A DNA stretch of 64,000 nt from an uncultured Anaerolineae bacterium (lineage in GTDB: Bacteria; Chloroflexota; Anaerolineae; Anaerolineales; Villigracilaceae): positions 1-64,000 of the forward strand of contig CAIQVH010000018.1 of the NCBI GenBank assembly GCA_903875215.1, read 5' to 3'. A model generated the notes under the pieces. The model made no database searches, was not told the DNA's origin, and was given only the letters and a program-made list of their open reading frames with translations. A program made the position numbers and the translations under genes. This document shows positions 18,057-27,251 of the stretch, one piece after another (position 1 is the first letter of the stretch; each line of letters begins with the position of its first letter).

Positions 18057-20873
18057 TCAGCCACTGATGACTTTCATCTCACCCCAGCTCTTTCCAGACC
18101 GAGCCTCGGTTGAGAGCGGGATACTCAGCGGGTACGCTGCTTCCATGGTCGCCTGCACCACTTGGGTTGTTTTTTCCAATTCTTCCAGCGGGCATTCTAA
18201 CACAATCTCATCATGCACCTGCAGAAGCATCTGCCCCCGCAGTCCTGCAGCGCGCAATGCGCCGGGGATTTTCAGCATCGCGATCTTCATGATATCCGCG
18301 GCCGTACCCTGGATCGGCGCATTGATGGCTTCGCGCTCCTCGCGATTGCGCAGCTGCTGATTCAGCGACCCCATCAAGGCCGGGAAGTAGCGCCGCCGTC
18401 CAAGCAGCGTGGTGACATAGCCCTGCTCGGTTGCCAGCCGCCGCACTCCATCCAGGTATTTCTTTACGCCCGGGAAACGCTGAAAATACATCCCGACAAA
18501 TTTTTCCGATTCAGCCAGCGTCAGCTCGGTGGAACGCGTCAGCCCAAACGCCGACATGCCGTAGATCAGCCCAAAGTTGATAGCCTTGGCATGACGACGC
18601 ATTTCCTTGGTCACTTCCGCCAGCGGCACGCCATAGATTGCCGCCGCCGTCGTCGCATGGATGTCCTGCCCGAGCCGGAAAGCCTCCAGCATGGCCTGAT
18701 CGCCGGCCATGTGCGCCACGATGCGCAATTCCACCTGCGAATAATCGACCGAGAGCAGCACATTCCCTGCCTCGGCAATGAAGCCGTAGCGCACGCGCCG
18801 CCCGGTTTCGGTACGGGTGGGGATATTTTGCAAGTTGGGGTTATTCGACGACAGCCGCCCCGTCACCGCGCCGGTCTGGCTGTAGGAGGTGTGCACCCGC
18901 CCGGTGGTGGCATCCACTGCCGCCGGGAGCGCCTCCACATAAGTGGATTTCAGCTTCGCCAGTTCGCGCTGCTCGAGGATCAGATCCAAAACCGGGTGCT
19001 GTCCGCGCATCTCGTCGAGCACATCCGCCGCGGTGGAATAGTGTCCGCTGGCAGTTTTGCGGCCCCGATCGGGCGGAGTCAACTTCAGCTGGGTGAAAAG
19101 CACATCCGAAAGCTGCTGAGTCGAATTCAAGTTAAAAGGCTGGCCCACCTGGGCAAAGACCTCCTTCTCAATCTCCGCCAGGCGCACCGCCAGCTCCTGC
19201 GAGAGCAGCTGGAAAAAGTCCAGGTCAAGCCGCACACCGGCCAGTTCCATCTCGGCCAGCACCGTCACCAACGGCATCTCAATCTCATCCATCAGCCTGT
19301 CCAACCCGGCGCTCTGCAACTCCGCTTCAAGTTGTGGCATCAACCGCAGGCAGGTTTCGGCATCGGCGGCGGCATACCGCGCGGCGGGCTCCACCGCCAC
19401 TTGCGCCATCGTCAGCTGGTTTTTGCCCTTGCCGATCAGCTCTTCGATGTGCGTCATCTCCTCGTTCAAACGCGCCAGGGCCAGGTTTTTCAACCCCAGG
19501 TGACGTGAAGCCGGGTCAATCAGCCACTCAGCAATCATCGTATCGAAGCTGAGCGGCGCCACCGTCAGGCCATGCCGCCGCAGCACCAGGTAATCGTACT
19601 TGACATTATGCGCTATTTTTTTGATCTTCAGATCGGTGAGCGGCTCGGCCAGAGCAGCAAGAACCTGATCGAGCGGGAGATTCAGCGCCCCAAGATGCCC
19701 AACCGGGATATACCAGCCGCGGCCTGCTTCGGTTGCCAGAGAAATACCCACCAGATCGGCCTGCATGGCCTCGGTGGAGGTGGTTTCCGTATCGAAGGAG
19801 ATGAGTGCTGCGCGCTTGAGCGCTTCCACCAGGCTGGCAAGTTTTTCGGTTGTATCCACAATTTCCGTCTGCGGGCCGCCGGCCGGCGCCGCAAACTGCA
19901 CAACCGATACAGGCGCGTCAAACAGCGAAAGCTGCCCGGTTTTGGAGGCCGAGCGGGTGGAAGCTGCCTGGGGTGCGGAATAACCAGCTTTTACGGCAGC
20001 CACCTTCGGGACCAGGGTTTTGAATTCCAGTTCACGGAACAGGGCTTCCACGGTGGCCACTTCAAACTGGCCGGCTTTGGCGTGTTCCAGTTCCAGCTTG
20101 ATCGGCAGGTCGGTACGGATCTGGGCCAGGTCGCGGCTCAGGTAAGCCATTTTCCGGTTTTGTTCGAGCTTCTCGCGCACCCTGGGTAGAACCTGGTCTA
20201 GATGGGCGTAAATGTCGTCCAGCGAGGTAAAGGTCTGGTAGAGCGCCTGGGCGGTTTTTTCGCCAATGCCTTTCACGCCGGGGATGTTGTCGGAGGCGTC
20301 GCCGATCAGGGCTTTGTAATCCACCACCAGGCGGGCCGGGACGCCAAATTTTTCGATGACATCGGCATCGCTGACGTAGTCTCTGGCGTCAGCCATTTTG
20401 CCGCCTTCGGGCAGGTTGACGATGATGCGGTCACCGACCAGCTGAAGCAGGTCGCGGTCACCGGTGATGATCTTCACGCCCAGGCCTTGCGCGGCGGCCT
20501 GTCTGGCCACCGAGCCAAGCACATCATCGGCTTCGTAGCCTTCCATTTCCAGGCGTGGGATGTTGAAGGCATCCACCAGCTGGCGGATTCTGTCCATCTG
20601 GGTGCGCAGGTCATCGGGCATTTTGGCGCGGGTGGCCTTGTATTCGGGGAAAAGATCATCGCGGAAGGTTTTTCCGGTGTCGAAGGCGACGGCGAGGTAA
20701 TCGGGTTTCTCGGTTTCGAGGATATTCAACAATACGCGGGAAAAACCAAACACCCCGGCGGTCGGTTCGCCGCTGGAAGTCTGCCAGCGCCCGCCGGCTG
20801 CGCCGCTGGTGAGGGCGAAAAACATGCGGTAGGCCAGGGCATGTCCATCAATCAGGGTCAGTTTGGGTGGCAT
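18057..20873 (-). CDS. polA: DNA polymerase I
   Basis: This 938-residue polymerase has all three classical parts. The 5'-3' nuclease (about 1-290) starts with LIDGHALAYRMFFAL and carries ITGDRDLLQL. The 3'-5' exonuclease (about 325-510) keeps its acidic residues (FDTETT, HNVKYDYL, YAAADAE), so proofreading looks intact, unlike in Taq polymerase. The family A polymerase domain (about 540-938) carries DYSQVELR, the O-helix region RRHAKAINFGLIYGMSAFGL and LLQVHDE. It fills gaps and removes primers. No ribosome binding site is evident before the ATG at 20873. The TPR gene follows 22 nt after its stop. Confidence 0.97.
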   Translation of the reverse strand: MPPKLTLIDGHALAYRMFFALTSGAAGGRWQTSSGEPTAGVFGFSRVLLNILETEKPDYLAVAFDTGKTFRDDLFPEYKATRAKMPDDLRTQMDRIRQLVDAFNIPRLEMEGYEADDVLGSVARQAAAQGLGVKIITGDRDLLQLVGDRIIVNLPEGGKMADARDYVSDADVIEKFGVPARLVVDYKALIGDASDNIPGVKGIGEKTAQALYQTFTSLDDIYAHLDQVLPRVREKLEQNRKMAYLSRDLAQIRTDLPIKLELEHAKAGQFEVATVEALFRELEFKTLVPKVAAVKAGYSAPQAASTRSASKTGQLSLFDAPVSVVQFAAPAGGPQTEIVDTTEKLASLVEALKRAALISFDTETTSTEAMQADLVGISLATEAGRGWYIPVGHLGALNLPLDQVLAALAEPLTDLKIKKIAHNVKYDYLVLRRHGLTVAPLSFDTMIAEWLIDPASRHLGLKNLALARLNEEMTHIEELIGKGKNQLTMAQVAVEPAARYAAADAETCLRLMPQLEAELQSAGLDRLMDEIEMPLVTVLAEMELAGVRLDLDFFQLLSQELAVRLAEIEKEVFAQVGQPFNLNSTQQLSDVLFTQLKLTPPDRGRKTASGHYSTAADVLDEMRGQHPVLDLILEQRELAKLKSTYVEALPAAVDATTGRVHTSYSQTGAVTGRLSSNNPNLQNIPTRTETGRRVRYGFIAEAGNVLLSVDYSQVELRIVAHMAGDQAMLEAFRLGQDIHATTAAAIYGVPLAEVTKEMRRHAKAINFGLIYGMSAFGLTRSTELTLAESEKFVGMYFQRFPGVKKYLDGVRRLATEQGYVTTLLGRRRYFPALMGSLNQQLRNREEREAINAPIQGTAADIMKIAMLKIPGALRAAGLRGQMLLQVHDEIVLECPLEELEKTTQVVQATMEAAYPLSIPLSTEARSGKSWGEMKVISG

Positions 20874-20912
20874 GATATTAATTTACCATAGAAAAAGGAT
20901 GCCGGATAAAAA

Positions 20913-20949
20913 ATCTTTCCTCTTTCTGAACCTGCGAAAGAGGAAAGAT
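20913..20949 (-). terminator. Terminator after the receiver/transposase-like gene
   Basis: Perfect 14-bp stem (20913-20926 with 20936-20949), 9-nt loop, followed on the minus strand by a run of T. It separates this gene from polA, so polA needs its own promoter within about 40 nt. Confidence 0.85.
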
Positions 20950-20974
20950 CGGACGGTGCAATGGGCAGGCGGGC

Positions 20975-22678
20975 TTACTCGGCGCTGCTTAAACCCTGGC
21001 GATCGCGGATTTGCTTGATGAATGTGCGCACCAGGTTCTGCGGGTGCGGCTGTGAGCTTCCCATCAGCAAGTAGCCGGGCGCCCAGAAATCGCCGGAGGG
21101 GTTTTCTTTTTTCAGGCGCGGGAATTCGTTGAGCAGACGTTCGGAGGTCTGCTGGCGGACAATGCGCATGATGGAGCCGGGCGCAGTGGATGGCAGGACG
21201 CGCACAATCCACTGCATGTAATCGGGGCGTACGGCAAAGTGTTCCAATCGCCAGCCATAGGCGATACAGACGTGCGGGACCCATTCGCCAAGCCGTTCGG
21301 CGGCATCCCCAACCAGGTGGTGCGATTCGAAGCGCGGAATCAGCAGGCAGGCATAAGCCAGGTCGGCAATGGCCGGGGAGGCGGGCTCGAGCAGGATGCG
21401 GTAAGGACCCGTGGTGGAGCCGGCTTCCGGGCTAACCTGGGGGCGGGTTTCAGCCAGGACTTGATCCTGGGGCTGCTGGGGGCGCGTTTGCTGCACTTCG
21501 GGAGTGACGGCAGGCCTGGCAGTGGGCGGGAGGTTTTTTGCAGCCGGCGCGGAGGGCGGGGCAATATTCATCGCCATGGTTTCATCCATGGCCGGAAGGG
21601 GACGTTTTTGAGCACTGCGCGCGGGCGTGGGTGAGTTTGCCTGACTTGTGAATCGCCGGTCGGGAGCCGGGGGAACAAATGGTGTCACGACAGGCTGGGT
21701 TTGCTCCCAGGGCAGGCTGATGTGCGTCGCCGATTTCGCCGCAGGGGGGATGGGCGGTGGCACGTCACCAAGCAGTTCGGCAAAGGGCGGCAGGTCTTCA
21801 GTTTCGGGTTCATCCGGCGCGAAATCATCGCCAATGGAAGCGGGGATGGCAAAAGGCGGGGTCGATTCGGCTGAAGCAGAATCGGAAAGATTCTTGACCA
21901 ATTTCCCGGCCTGGGCGCGGATGGTGCTGAAGGAGGTTTCCCCGTCAAAGACGAGCGCCAGGATCATGCTGGCAGAGAGTTTCCGGGCGTATAGAATATG
22001 CTGGGCTTCGGTGGCCTGCAGGCGCAGAAAGCGCAGAATGTCACTGTCGCTCTCCCTGTCCCAATAGCGTTGCACTGATTCAGATAGTTCCTGGGCGGCT
22101 TCGCGGGAAAGCTGGCCGGCATAAGCCCACAGCTCACCATCGCGGGTGATCAGGGCAGCCTGGGCAGAGGATTCCAACGTCAGGCGGGTGAGATGTTGGG
22201 CGGCTTTGCTGACATCTTTGACCCACACCAGGCGCGAAGTCTCAGCCAGGTTGCGAACCTGGGCGTCATATTCGGGCAGGGAAGTTGGGAATTCGGACAT
22301 GAAAGCTCCACGGGTGGGCGATGAGGTCAGTTTGTCGAGCTGATCTTTCAAAACAGCCATGGAAACCGGTTTGTTCAGAGTGGCTGCCAGGTTGAGGGCT
22401 TCTTCATCGTACAGGTCCTGTTCCGGGTGTTTGAGCAGAAGAAAGATGAGGTCATCTTGGAGCTCGGAGAGGGCCATGCTGAGTTCCAGCAGAGAAATCC
22501 CGTCATCTTCGAGATCAGCATCCAGCAGGATCAGCGTACAGTTCGACTGGCGAAGATGCTGCAGGGCTTCTGAAAAATCAGCGGTGAACAGGACGCTGTA
22601 GCGGCTAGCATCCAATTCTCTGGCAATCATGGCGCCGAATTCGGGCTGCGGTGTCACCAAGAGAATCGAAATTGCCAT
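20975..22678 (-). CDS. Receiver, Roadblock-like and inactive IS200 (Y1) transposase-like fusion protein
   Basis: This 567-residue protein (from the ATG at 22678) has three parts. Residues 1-120 look like a receiver: LILLDADL keeps an Asp and LNKPV the Lys, but the N-terminal acidic pair is lost (LLVTPQPEF). Residues about 150-270 resemble a Roadblock/LC7 fold. After a Pro-rich linker (about 280-420), residues 426-567 resemble the IS200/IS605 TnpA (Y1) domain: SIMRIVRQQTSERLLNEFPRLKK, FWAPGYLL and LVRTFIKQI. The metal-binding HUH motif is replaced (YMQW at 487-490) and the catalytic Tyr is F553, so it cannot be a working transposase. Upstream in-frame ATGs exist, but the chosen Met begins the receiver fold. 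No ribosome binding site is visible. Confidence 0.75.
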   Translation of the reverse strand: MAISILLVTPQPEFGAMIARELDASRYSVLFTADFSEALQHLRQSNCTLILLDADLEDDGISLLELSMALSELQDDLIFLLLKHPEQDLYDEEALNLAATLNKPVSMAVLKDQLDKLTSSPTRGAFMSEFPTSLPEYDAQVRNLAETSRLVWVKDVSKAAQHLTRLTLESSAQAALITRDGELWAYAGQLSREAAQELSESVQRYWDRESDSDILRFLRLQATEAQHILYARKLSASMILALVFDGETSFSTIRAQAGKLVKNLSDSASAESTPPFAIPASIGDDFAPDEPETEDLPPFAELLGDVPPPIPPAAKSATHISLPWEQTQPVVTPFVPPAPDRRFTSQANSPTPARSAQKRPLPAMDETMAMNIAPPSAPAAKNLPPTARPAVTPEVQQTRPQQPQDQVLAETRPQVSPEAGSTTGPYRILLEPASPAIADLAYACLLIPRFESHHLVGDAAERLGEWVPHVCIAYGWRLEHFAVRPDYMQWIVRVLPSTAPGSIMRIVRQQTSERLLNEFPRLKKENPSGDFWAPGYLLMGSSQPHPQNLVRTFIKQIRDRQGLSSAE

Positions 22679-22772
22679 CGTTAAAGAGTTTATCATGTCG
22701 CAGTTTGGTGAACAAGCCGGCAATCTGTTAAAAGCGTTTCAGTTTTGATCCGGAGAACATCTGAACAGCGAA

Positions 22773-23078
22773 TCAAGCCGCAGGCGGGAGAACTTCGCCG
22801 TCAATGACTTCGACAGGGCCTTCGGCGGGTTTCTTGCGCAAGGTGAAGAATGCCAGCACGATGGGAATGACCAGGAAAACGATGCCGCCGCATAGCATGA
22901 AAATGCCCAGGCCGATGGCGGCCTTGGGATCGCTGCTGCCGGCAATGTCGATATTCGAATTGGGTATGACGCCGACGATGGCGAACGTGGCGCCCAAGCA
23001 CAGGCTGAAACAGCCCGGCAGACCGCAGCACAGCGCCGTGACAACGGTTGCGATTAGACCAATTTGCTTTTTATCCAT
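22773..23078 (-). CDS. Small membrane protein, unknown function
   Basis: This 101-residue protein starts MDKKQIGLIATVV and has two clear hydrophobic segments (about 7-33, rich in Cys and Gly, and about 53-76), with a short charged C-terminal tail (KKPAEGPVEVIDGE). The ATG at 23078 is preceded by GGAGG with 5-nt spacing; the longer frame to 23237 runs into the pheT terminator and is rejected. A TATACT box (23109-23114) could be its -10. I do not recognise a function. Confidence 0.8.
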   Translation of the reverse strand: MDKKQIGLIATVVTALCCGLPGCFSLCLGATFAIVGVIPNSNIDIAGSSDPKAAIGLGIFMLCGGIVFLVIPIVLAFFTLRKKPAEGPVEVIDGEVLPPAA

Positions 23079-23133
23079 ATTATCCTCCGGTGGCGAAATG
23101 TTGAAGTAAGTATACTTTCTTTTGCATAAAAAG

Positions 23134-23160
23134 AAACCCGCCATTTGAGGTGGCGGGTTT
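23134..23160 (-). terminator. Terminator of pheST
   Basis: Perfect 10-bp stem (23134-23143 with 23151-23160), 7-nt loop, followed on the minus strand by a T-rich run. It lies 7 nt after the pheT stop. Confidence 0.88.
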
Positions 23161-23166
23161 TGAGGG

Positions 23167-25701
23167 TTAGCTGCGCAGTTTGGCGTCGAGTTCGTTTTCC
23201 AGGCGGCGGATGATGCGGGTGCGGATTCCAGCAGCATCCTTATCGGTCAATGTGCCGTCGAAGGATTGGTAGGTCAGAGCATAGGCCAGGGATTTTTTGC
23301 CAGCGCCAATCTGCTCGCTGCGGAAGACGTCGAACAGGCGCACGCTGGCGAGCGTTTTTCCACCCGTTTGGCGGATCAGCGCCTCGACCCGGTCGGCGGG
23401 CAGGGATTCTTCGACGATGACGGCGATATCTTCCAGGACAGGCGGGAACTCGCTGACCGGGCGAACGGGGTGTCCCAGCGCGGGTAAGAGCGGCAGGATG
23501 GCTTCCAGGTCGAGATCGGCGGCCAGAACGGGGGAGACGAAATCGTAGTTTTCCTGGACGAGCGGGTGCAGTTCGCCAAAAACGCCCAGGCTGGCGCCGT
23601 TGGCGATGATGGCGGCACATTTCCCGGGGTGGAAGGAGGGATGAACGGCCGGGGCGTAGCTGACTTCCAGGTGCAGGGCATCCAACAGGCCTTCGACCAA
23701 TCCTTTCAGGTCATAGAAATCGACCTTGACGCCAATCCGTGTATCCCAGGCGCTTTCAAAGCGTTTGCCGGTGATGGCAAAGGCCAGGCGGCGCGGTTCG
23801 CGCGGCAGGAGTTCATCGGAGGGAACAAAGACCGAGCCAAGCTCGAACAGGGAGAGCGATTCACTCAGGCGGGCATTGCGCTCGACGACATTCAACACCG
23901 AGGCAAGCAGACTACGGCGCAGGACGCGCTTTTCGGGGGCAATCGGGTTGGCCAGCCGGACATAGTCTATGGGCGGGACGGCGGCATTTTTGGGAAGCAG
24001 GCGGTTTTCGATCTCGGGCGAGGTGAAGCGATGGGTGATGATTTCCTGCATGCCGAGCGAAGCCAGGATGTCGCGCACGCGTTCTTCGCGTTCGAGGGCC
24101 GGGTTGCCGCGCTGCGGCGGGAGCGGGTCGGCCATGCGCGTTTCGGGGATGCGTTCATAGCCATAAATGCGGGCGATTTCTTCCATGATATCGGCCACGC
24201 CGACCACGCCTTCGCCAATGTCCATACGGATGGGAGGGGCGATAATTCGCAGTTCGTTGTTGACCAGTTCGCATTCGAACTCCAACCGCTCCAACAGGGA
24301 TTTCGCTTCGTTCAGCGCAATTTCAATTCCCAAGGCGCGGCGAATATCGCTGGCCCGAATTTCGATGACGGCTTGTTTGGGCGGCAGCGGGTATTCGTCA
24401 ATGATGCCGGGAGCAACCTGCCCGCCGCTCCACTGCGCCATCCAATACAGGCAGCGCTTGAGACCCTCCAGGCATAGACCAGGGTGGACGCCGCGCGAGA
24501 AACGGTAGGAGGCTTCGGAGGGCAGGTTATGCTGGTTGGCGGTCTTGCGGATGTTGATAAAGTTCCAGGCTGCGGCCTCCAGCAAAATATCGGTAGTCTT
24601 TGGGCTGACTTCACTTTCGGCGCCGCCCATGATGCCGGCCAGCGAGAGCGCTCCAGCCGAATCGCAGACCAGGACGTTGGAGTCGCTCAGGGTGCGTTCC
24701 TGCCCGTCGAGCGTGGTCAATTTTTCACCGGGTTGGGCGGTGCGGGTGGAGATGACGACCGGCGCCGATGGGCCGGCCACCCTTGCGGCAAGCACGTTGT
24801 AGTCAAAAGCATGCAGCGGTTCGCCCAGCTCAAACATGGTGTAGTTGGTGGCATCAACGATATTGCTGATGGCGCGCATCCCGATCATGCGCAGGCGGCG
24901 TTGCACCCAATAGGGGCTGGGTTTGATTTCAACATTGCGGATCAGGCCAATGGTAAAGCGCGGATTCAGCGCCGGGTTGCCGATCTCGATCTTGATTCGG
25001 CCCTCAATCGACTCACCCTTCACCTGGTTCTCGTACACGGGCTTTTTCAACGCCCGGCCAGTCAGCGCGGCAACTTCACGCGCCAGGCCGAGAATGCTGG
25101 TGTTGCGGGCCATGTTCGGGTTGATTTTGACTTCCAGCACCGCATCACCCATGTAATCGACCAGCGGCGTCCCGGCGACGGCATCATCGTCGAGGAAGAT
25201 CACGCCTTCGTGCTCCTCGCTGATTCCCAGCTCCTTCTCCGAACAGACCATTGAGTAGCTTTCCACGCCGCGAATTTTGGTGCGTTTCAGCGTGGCCAGC
25301 ACCAGCCCTTCGGCGTGACCGTCGTACAGCGTCGCGCCTTCCTTGGCGTAGGCAACCTTGATCGGTTTTTCGAGCTGGCCCAAGCCCTTAAAAGGGTACA
25401 GATTCGGCGCGCCGGTCAGGACGGTGTGATGAATCTGGCCATCGAACAATTCGCACAGCGTCAGCCGGTCGGCATTGGGATGAGGATTAACGGCGGTGAT
25501 CTCGGCGACGACGATTTTGTCGCGATCCCAGGCGATGCCGTTGACTTTGAAGCCATGATCATCGCGCTCGGGCAGGGGCAGGCCGGCGAAGCGGATATCT
25601 TCCACTTCCATGCCGCCCATGGTCAGTTTGTCTGCAATGTCGATGACGGTCAGGTCTTTGAGATCGACAAAATCTTTGAGCCAGGAAATTGGTAGTTTCA
25701 C
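23167..25701 (-). CDS. pheT: Phenylalanyl-tRNA synthetase beta subunit
   Basis: This 844-residue protein has the bacterial PheT layout: an N-terminal LPISWLKDFVDL start, a tRNA-binding EMAP-like domain (about 45-165), the B3/B4 editing region (about 215-400), B5 (about 425-500), a catalytic-like core and the C-terminal anticodon-binding FDX-ACB domain (about 745-844; FPPVLEDIAVIV). With PheS it forms the alpha2-beta2 enzyme that charges tRNA-Phe. The start codon is GTG with GGAGG 5 nt upstream, and this ribosome binding site overlaps the pheS stop region (9-nt gap), so the pair is co-translated. Confidence 0.97.
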   Translation of the reverse strand: MKLPISWLKDFVDLKDLTVIDIADKLTMGGMEVEDIRFAGLPLPERDDHGFKVNGIAWDRDKIVVAEITAVNPHPNADRLTLCELFDGQIHHTVLTGAPNLYPFKGLGQLEKPIKVAYAKEGATLYDGHAEGLVLATLKRTKIRGVESYSMVCSEKELGISEEHEGVIFLDDDAVAGTPLVDYMGDAVLEVKINPNMARNTSILGLAREVAALTGRALKKPVYENQVKGESIEGRIKIEIGNPALNPRFTIGLIRNVEIKPSPYWVQRRLRMIGMRAISNIVDATNYTMFELGEPLHAFDYNVLAARVAGPSAPVVISTRTAQPGEKLTTLDGQERTLSDSNVLVCDSAGALSLAGIMGGAESEVSPKTTDILLEAAAWNFINIRKTANQHNLPSEASYRFSRGVHPGLCLEGLKRCLYWMAQWSGGQVAPGIIDEYPLPPKQAVIEIRASDIRRALGIEIALNEAKSLLERLEFECELVNNELRIIAPPIRMDIGEGVVGVADIMEEIARIYGYERIPETRMADPLPPQRGNPALEREERVRDILASLGMQEIITHRFTSPEIENRLLPKNAAVPPIDYVRLANPIAPEKRVLRRSLLASVLNVVERNARLSESLSLFELGSVFVPSDELLPREPRRLAFAITGKRFESAWDTRIGVKVDFYDLKGLVEGLLDALHLEVSYAPAVHPSFHPGKCAAIIANGASLGVFGELHPLVQENYDFVSPVLAADLDLEAILPLLPALGHPVRPVSEFPPVLEDIAVIVEESLPADRVEALIRQTGGKTLASVRLFDVFRSEQIGAGKKSLAYALTYQSFDGTLTDKDAAGIRTRIIRRLENELDAKLRS

Positions 25702-25710
25702 TGCGGCCTC

Positions 25711-26772
25711 CTAGAACTGCTCGAGGAAACGAATATCATTTCCCCAGAAATAGCGAATGTCGTTGATTTTATGCCGCAGCATGATCTGGCGTTCCGGGCC
25801 CATGCCAAAGGCAAAGCCGGAGTAACGGCGCGGGTCGTAACCGCCGTTCTGCAGCACCGTCGGATGGACCATGCCACAGCCGAGGATTTCCAGCCAGCCG
25901 GATTTTTTGCAAACCGGGCAGCCTTTGCCACCACAGACGAAACATTCCATATCCATTTCGGCGCTGGGTTCGGTGAAGGGGAAATGGTCGGAGCGGAACC
26001 GGGTGCGGGCGTGCTGGCCAAACATGCGGCGGGCAAAATCGGAGAGCGTGCCTTTCAGGTCCCCGAAGGTGATGCTCTCGCCGACGACCAGCCCCTCCAC
26101 CTGGTTAAACTGCACCTCGGAGCGGGCAGTGATCTGCTCGAAGCGGTAACACATGCCCGGCAGTGCAATGCGAATGGGCGGCGGGTTTTGCGGATTGGTG
26201 GCCGAAAACTCGCGCATGGCGCGGATCTGTCCCGGCGAGGTGTGGGTGCGCATTACGACGGAGTACGAACCCTCCTTTTGGGCGGATTCGACGTAGAAGG
26301 TGTCTTGCATCTCGCGGGCAGGGTGGTGCGGCGGGATGTTGAGCAGCTGGAAGTTATACTCGTCCGATTCCACATCGCGGGCGGTGTAGACCTGGAAGCC
26401 CATCTCGGCCAGAATGTCGAGCACGCGGCGCAAGTTCTGGGTGGCCGGGTGCAAGCGTCCGCGCGGAGCGGGGCGGCCTGGCAGCGTCACATCCAGCTGT
26501 TCGGTGGCGAGGGACTTTGCCAGGGCGGCCTGCTTGACGGCTTCCAGCTTCTCGGCAAAGGCTTTTTCCAGCGCCACTTTCACCTGGTTGGCACGCTGGC
26601 CGACCAGCGGGCGTTCTTCCTTCGAGAGCGTTCCCATCTGGCTGAAGACATTCATCGCCGGCGAGGAGCGGCCCAGGTTGGCCACGCGCCAGGCTTCCAG
26701 CGCAGCTTCGTCCTCGATGACTGCCAGGCTGGCCAGGGCTTCTTGTTCGATTTCATTCAGTTTTTCGAGCAT
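25711..26772 (-). CDS. pheS: Phenylalanyl-tRNA synthetase alpha subunit
   Basis: This 353-residue class II synthetase subunit has an N-terminal coiled coil (about 1-85) followed by the catalytic core. Motif 2 (GMCYRFEQITARSEVQFNQ, shortened here) and motif 3 (FAFGMGPERQIMLRH) are present, and a Cys cluster in ECFVCGGKGCPVCKKSG could bind zinc. The ATG at 26772 has GGAGG 4 nt upstream. The frame is open further, but the extra residues lie in the T-box leader and are not coding. It is controlled by the T-box upstream. Confidence 0.97.
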   Translation of the reverse strand: MLEKLNEIEQEALASLAVIEDEAALEAWRVANLGRSSPAMNVFSQMGTLSKEERPLVGQRANQVKVALEKAFAEKLEAVKQAALAKSLATEQLDVTLPGRPAPRGRLHPATQNLRRVLDILAEMGFQVYTARDVESDEYNFQLLNIPPHHPAREMQDTFYVESAQKEGSYSVVMRTHTSPGQIRAMREFSATNPQNPPPIRIALPGMCYRFEQITARSEVQFNQVEGLVVGESITFGDLKGTLSDFARRMFGQHARTRFRSDHFPFTEPSAEMDMECFVCGGKGCPVCKKSGWLEILGCGMVHPTVLQNGGYDPRRYSGFAFGMGPERQIMLRHKINDIRYFWGNDIRFLEQF

Positions 26773-26845
26773 GGTGCCTCCATGGTTTGAGAGGAGATAA
26801 AGAGATGATGAGATCAACAATTTCTGATCTTTTTCTCGTTTCTGC

Positions 26846-27165
26846 AAATAAAAACCTCCCGCCCAGCTTGGGACGAGAGGGACGCTTGCGCAGTCGCGGT
26901 ACCACCCAAATTGACCGTTTCCGGCCCACTTGACGCCTGACGGTCGAACATCGATGGATCGATATTCGAATATCGGCTGCCCTGTAACGTAGGGAAGACG
27001 GACCGGACTACTTACCTGCAGCATTTAACGTTTCACCCGGTCGGCTCGCGAGGGAACTTCGATTGGGTTGGGCTGGGCGCAAATTTCAGCAATTTTTGCG
27101 TTTCTCTGGCAGCTTAGTTCAATCTACTTTCCTCGGTCGGTGCCATTGGAAAGGCTCGCCTGTTG
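26846..27165 (-). promoter_or_regulatory. T-box leader controlling pheST
   Basis: On the minus strand the hallmark T-box sequence GGGTGGTACCGCG lies at 26895-26907. It is followed by an intrinsic terminator (stem within 26855-26880, T-run 26846-26854) that competes with the antiterminator formed by the T-box sequence. Uncharged tRNA-Phe should stabilise the antiterminator and turn on pheST. A GGGTGAAACG segment near 27030 fits the distal part of stem I. A UUC at 26996-26994 is a possible Phe specifier codon, but I could not fold the leader and other UUC triplets exist. The leader of about 320 nt is on the long side for this class. Confidence 0.9.
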
Positions 27166-27170
27166 ATTTA

Positions 27171-27198
27171 ATTATCACCGAAAAAAGAGCCGTGTCAA
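27171..27198 (-). promoter_or_regulatory. Promoter of the T-box-pheST operon
   Basis: Minus strand: TTGACA (27193-27198), 16-nt spacer, GATAAT (27171-27176). The spacing equals that of the three rRNA promoters in this window. Confidence 0.75.
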
Positions 27199-27208
27199 GG
27201 TTAAGAAA

Positions 27209-27239
27209 AGTAGGGGCGCAGCAATGCTGCGCCCCTACT
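27209..27239 (-). terminator. Terminator/palindrome after groEL
   Basis: A perfect 14-bp palindrome (27209-27222 with 27226-27239, 3-nt loop) lies 12 nt after the groEL stop, with TTTTCTT on the minus strand after it. A GC-rich palindrome of this kind may also be a dispersed repeat; a genome-wide search would tell. Confidence 0.75.
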
Positions 27240-27251
27240 CCAAAATCTATT

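Noticed and set aside
20975-22678. Active IS200/IS605 insertion sequence
   Set aside because: The HUH motif and catalytic Tyr are lost, there are no left and right end hairpins or TnpB gene, and the domain is fused to signalling domains.
22773-23237. 154-residue version of the small membrane protein
   Set aside because: The extra N-terminus crosses the pheT terminator and overlaps pheT; the internal ATG at 23078 has an ideal ribosome binding site.
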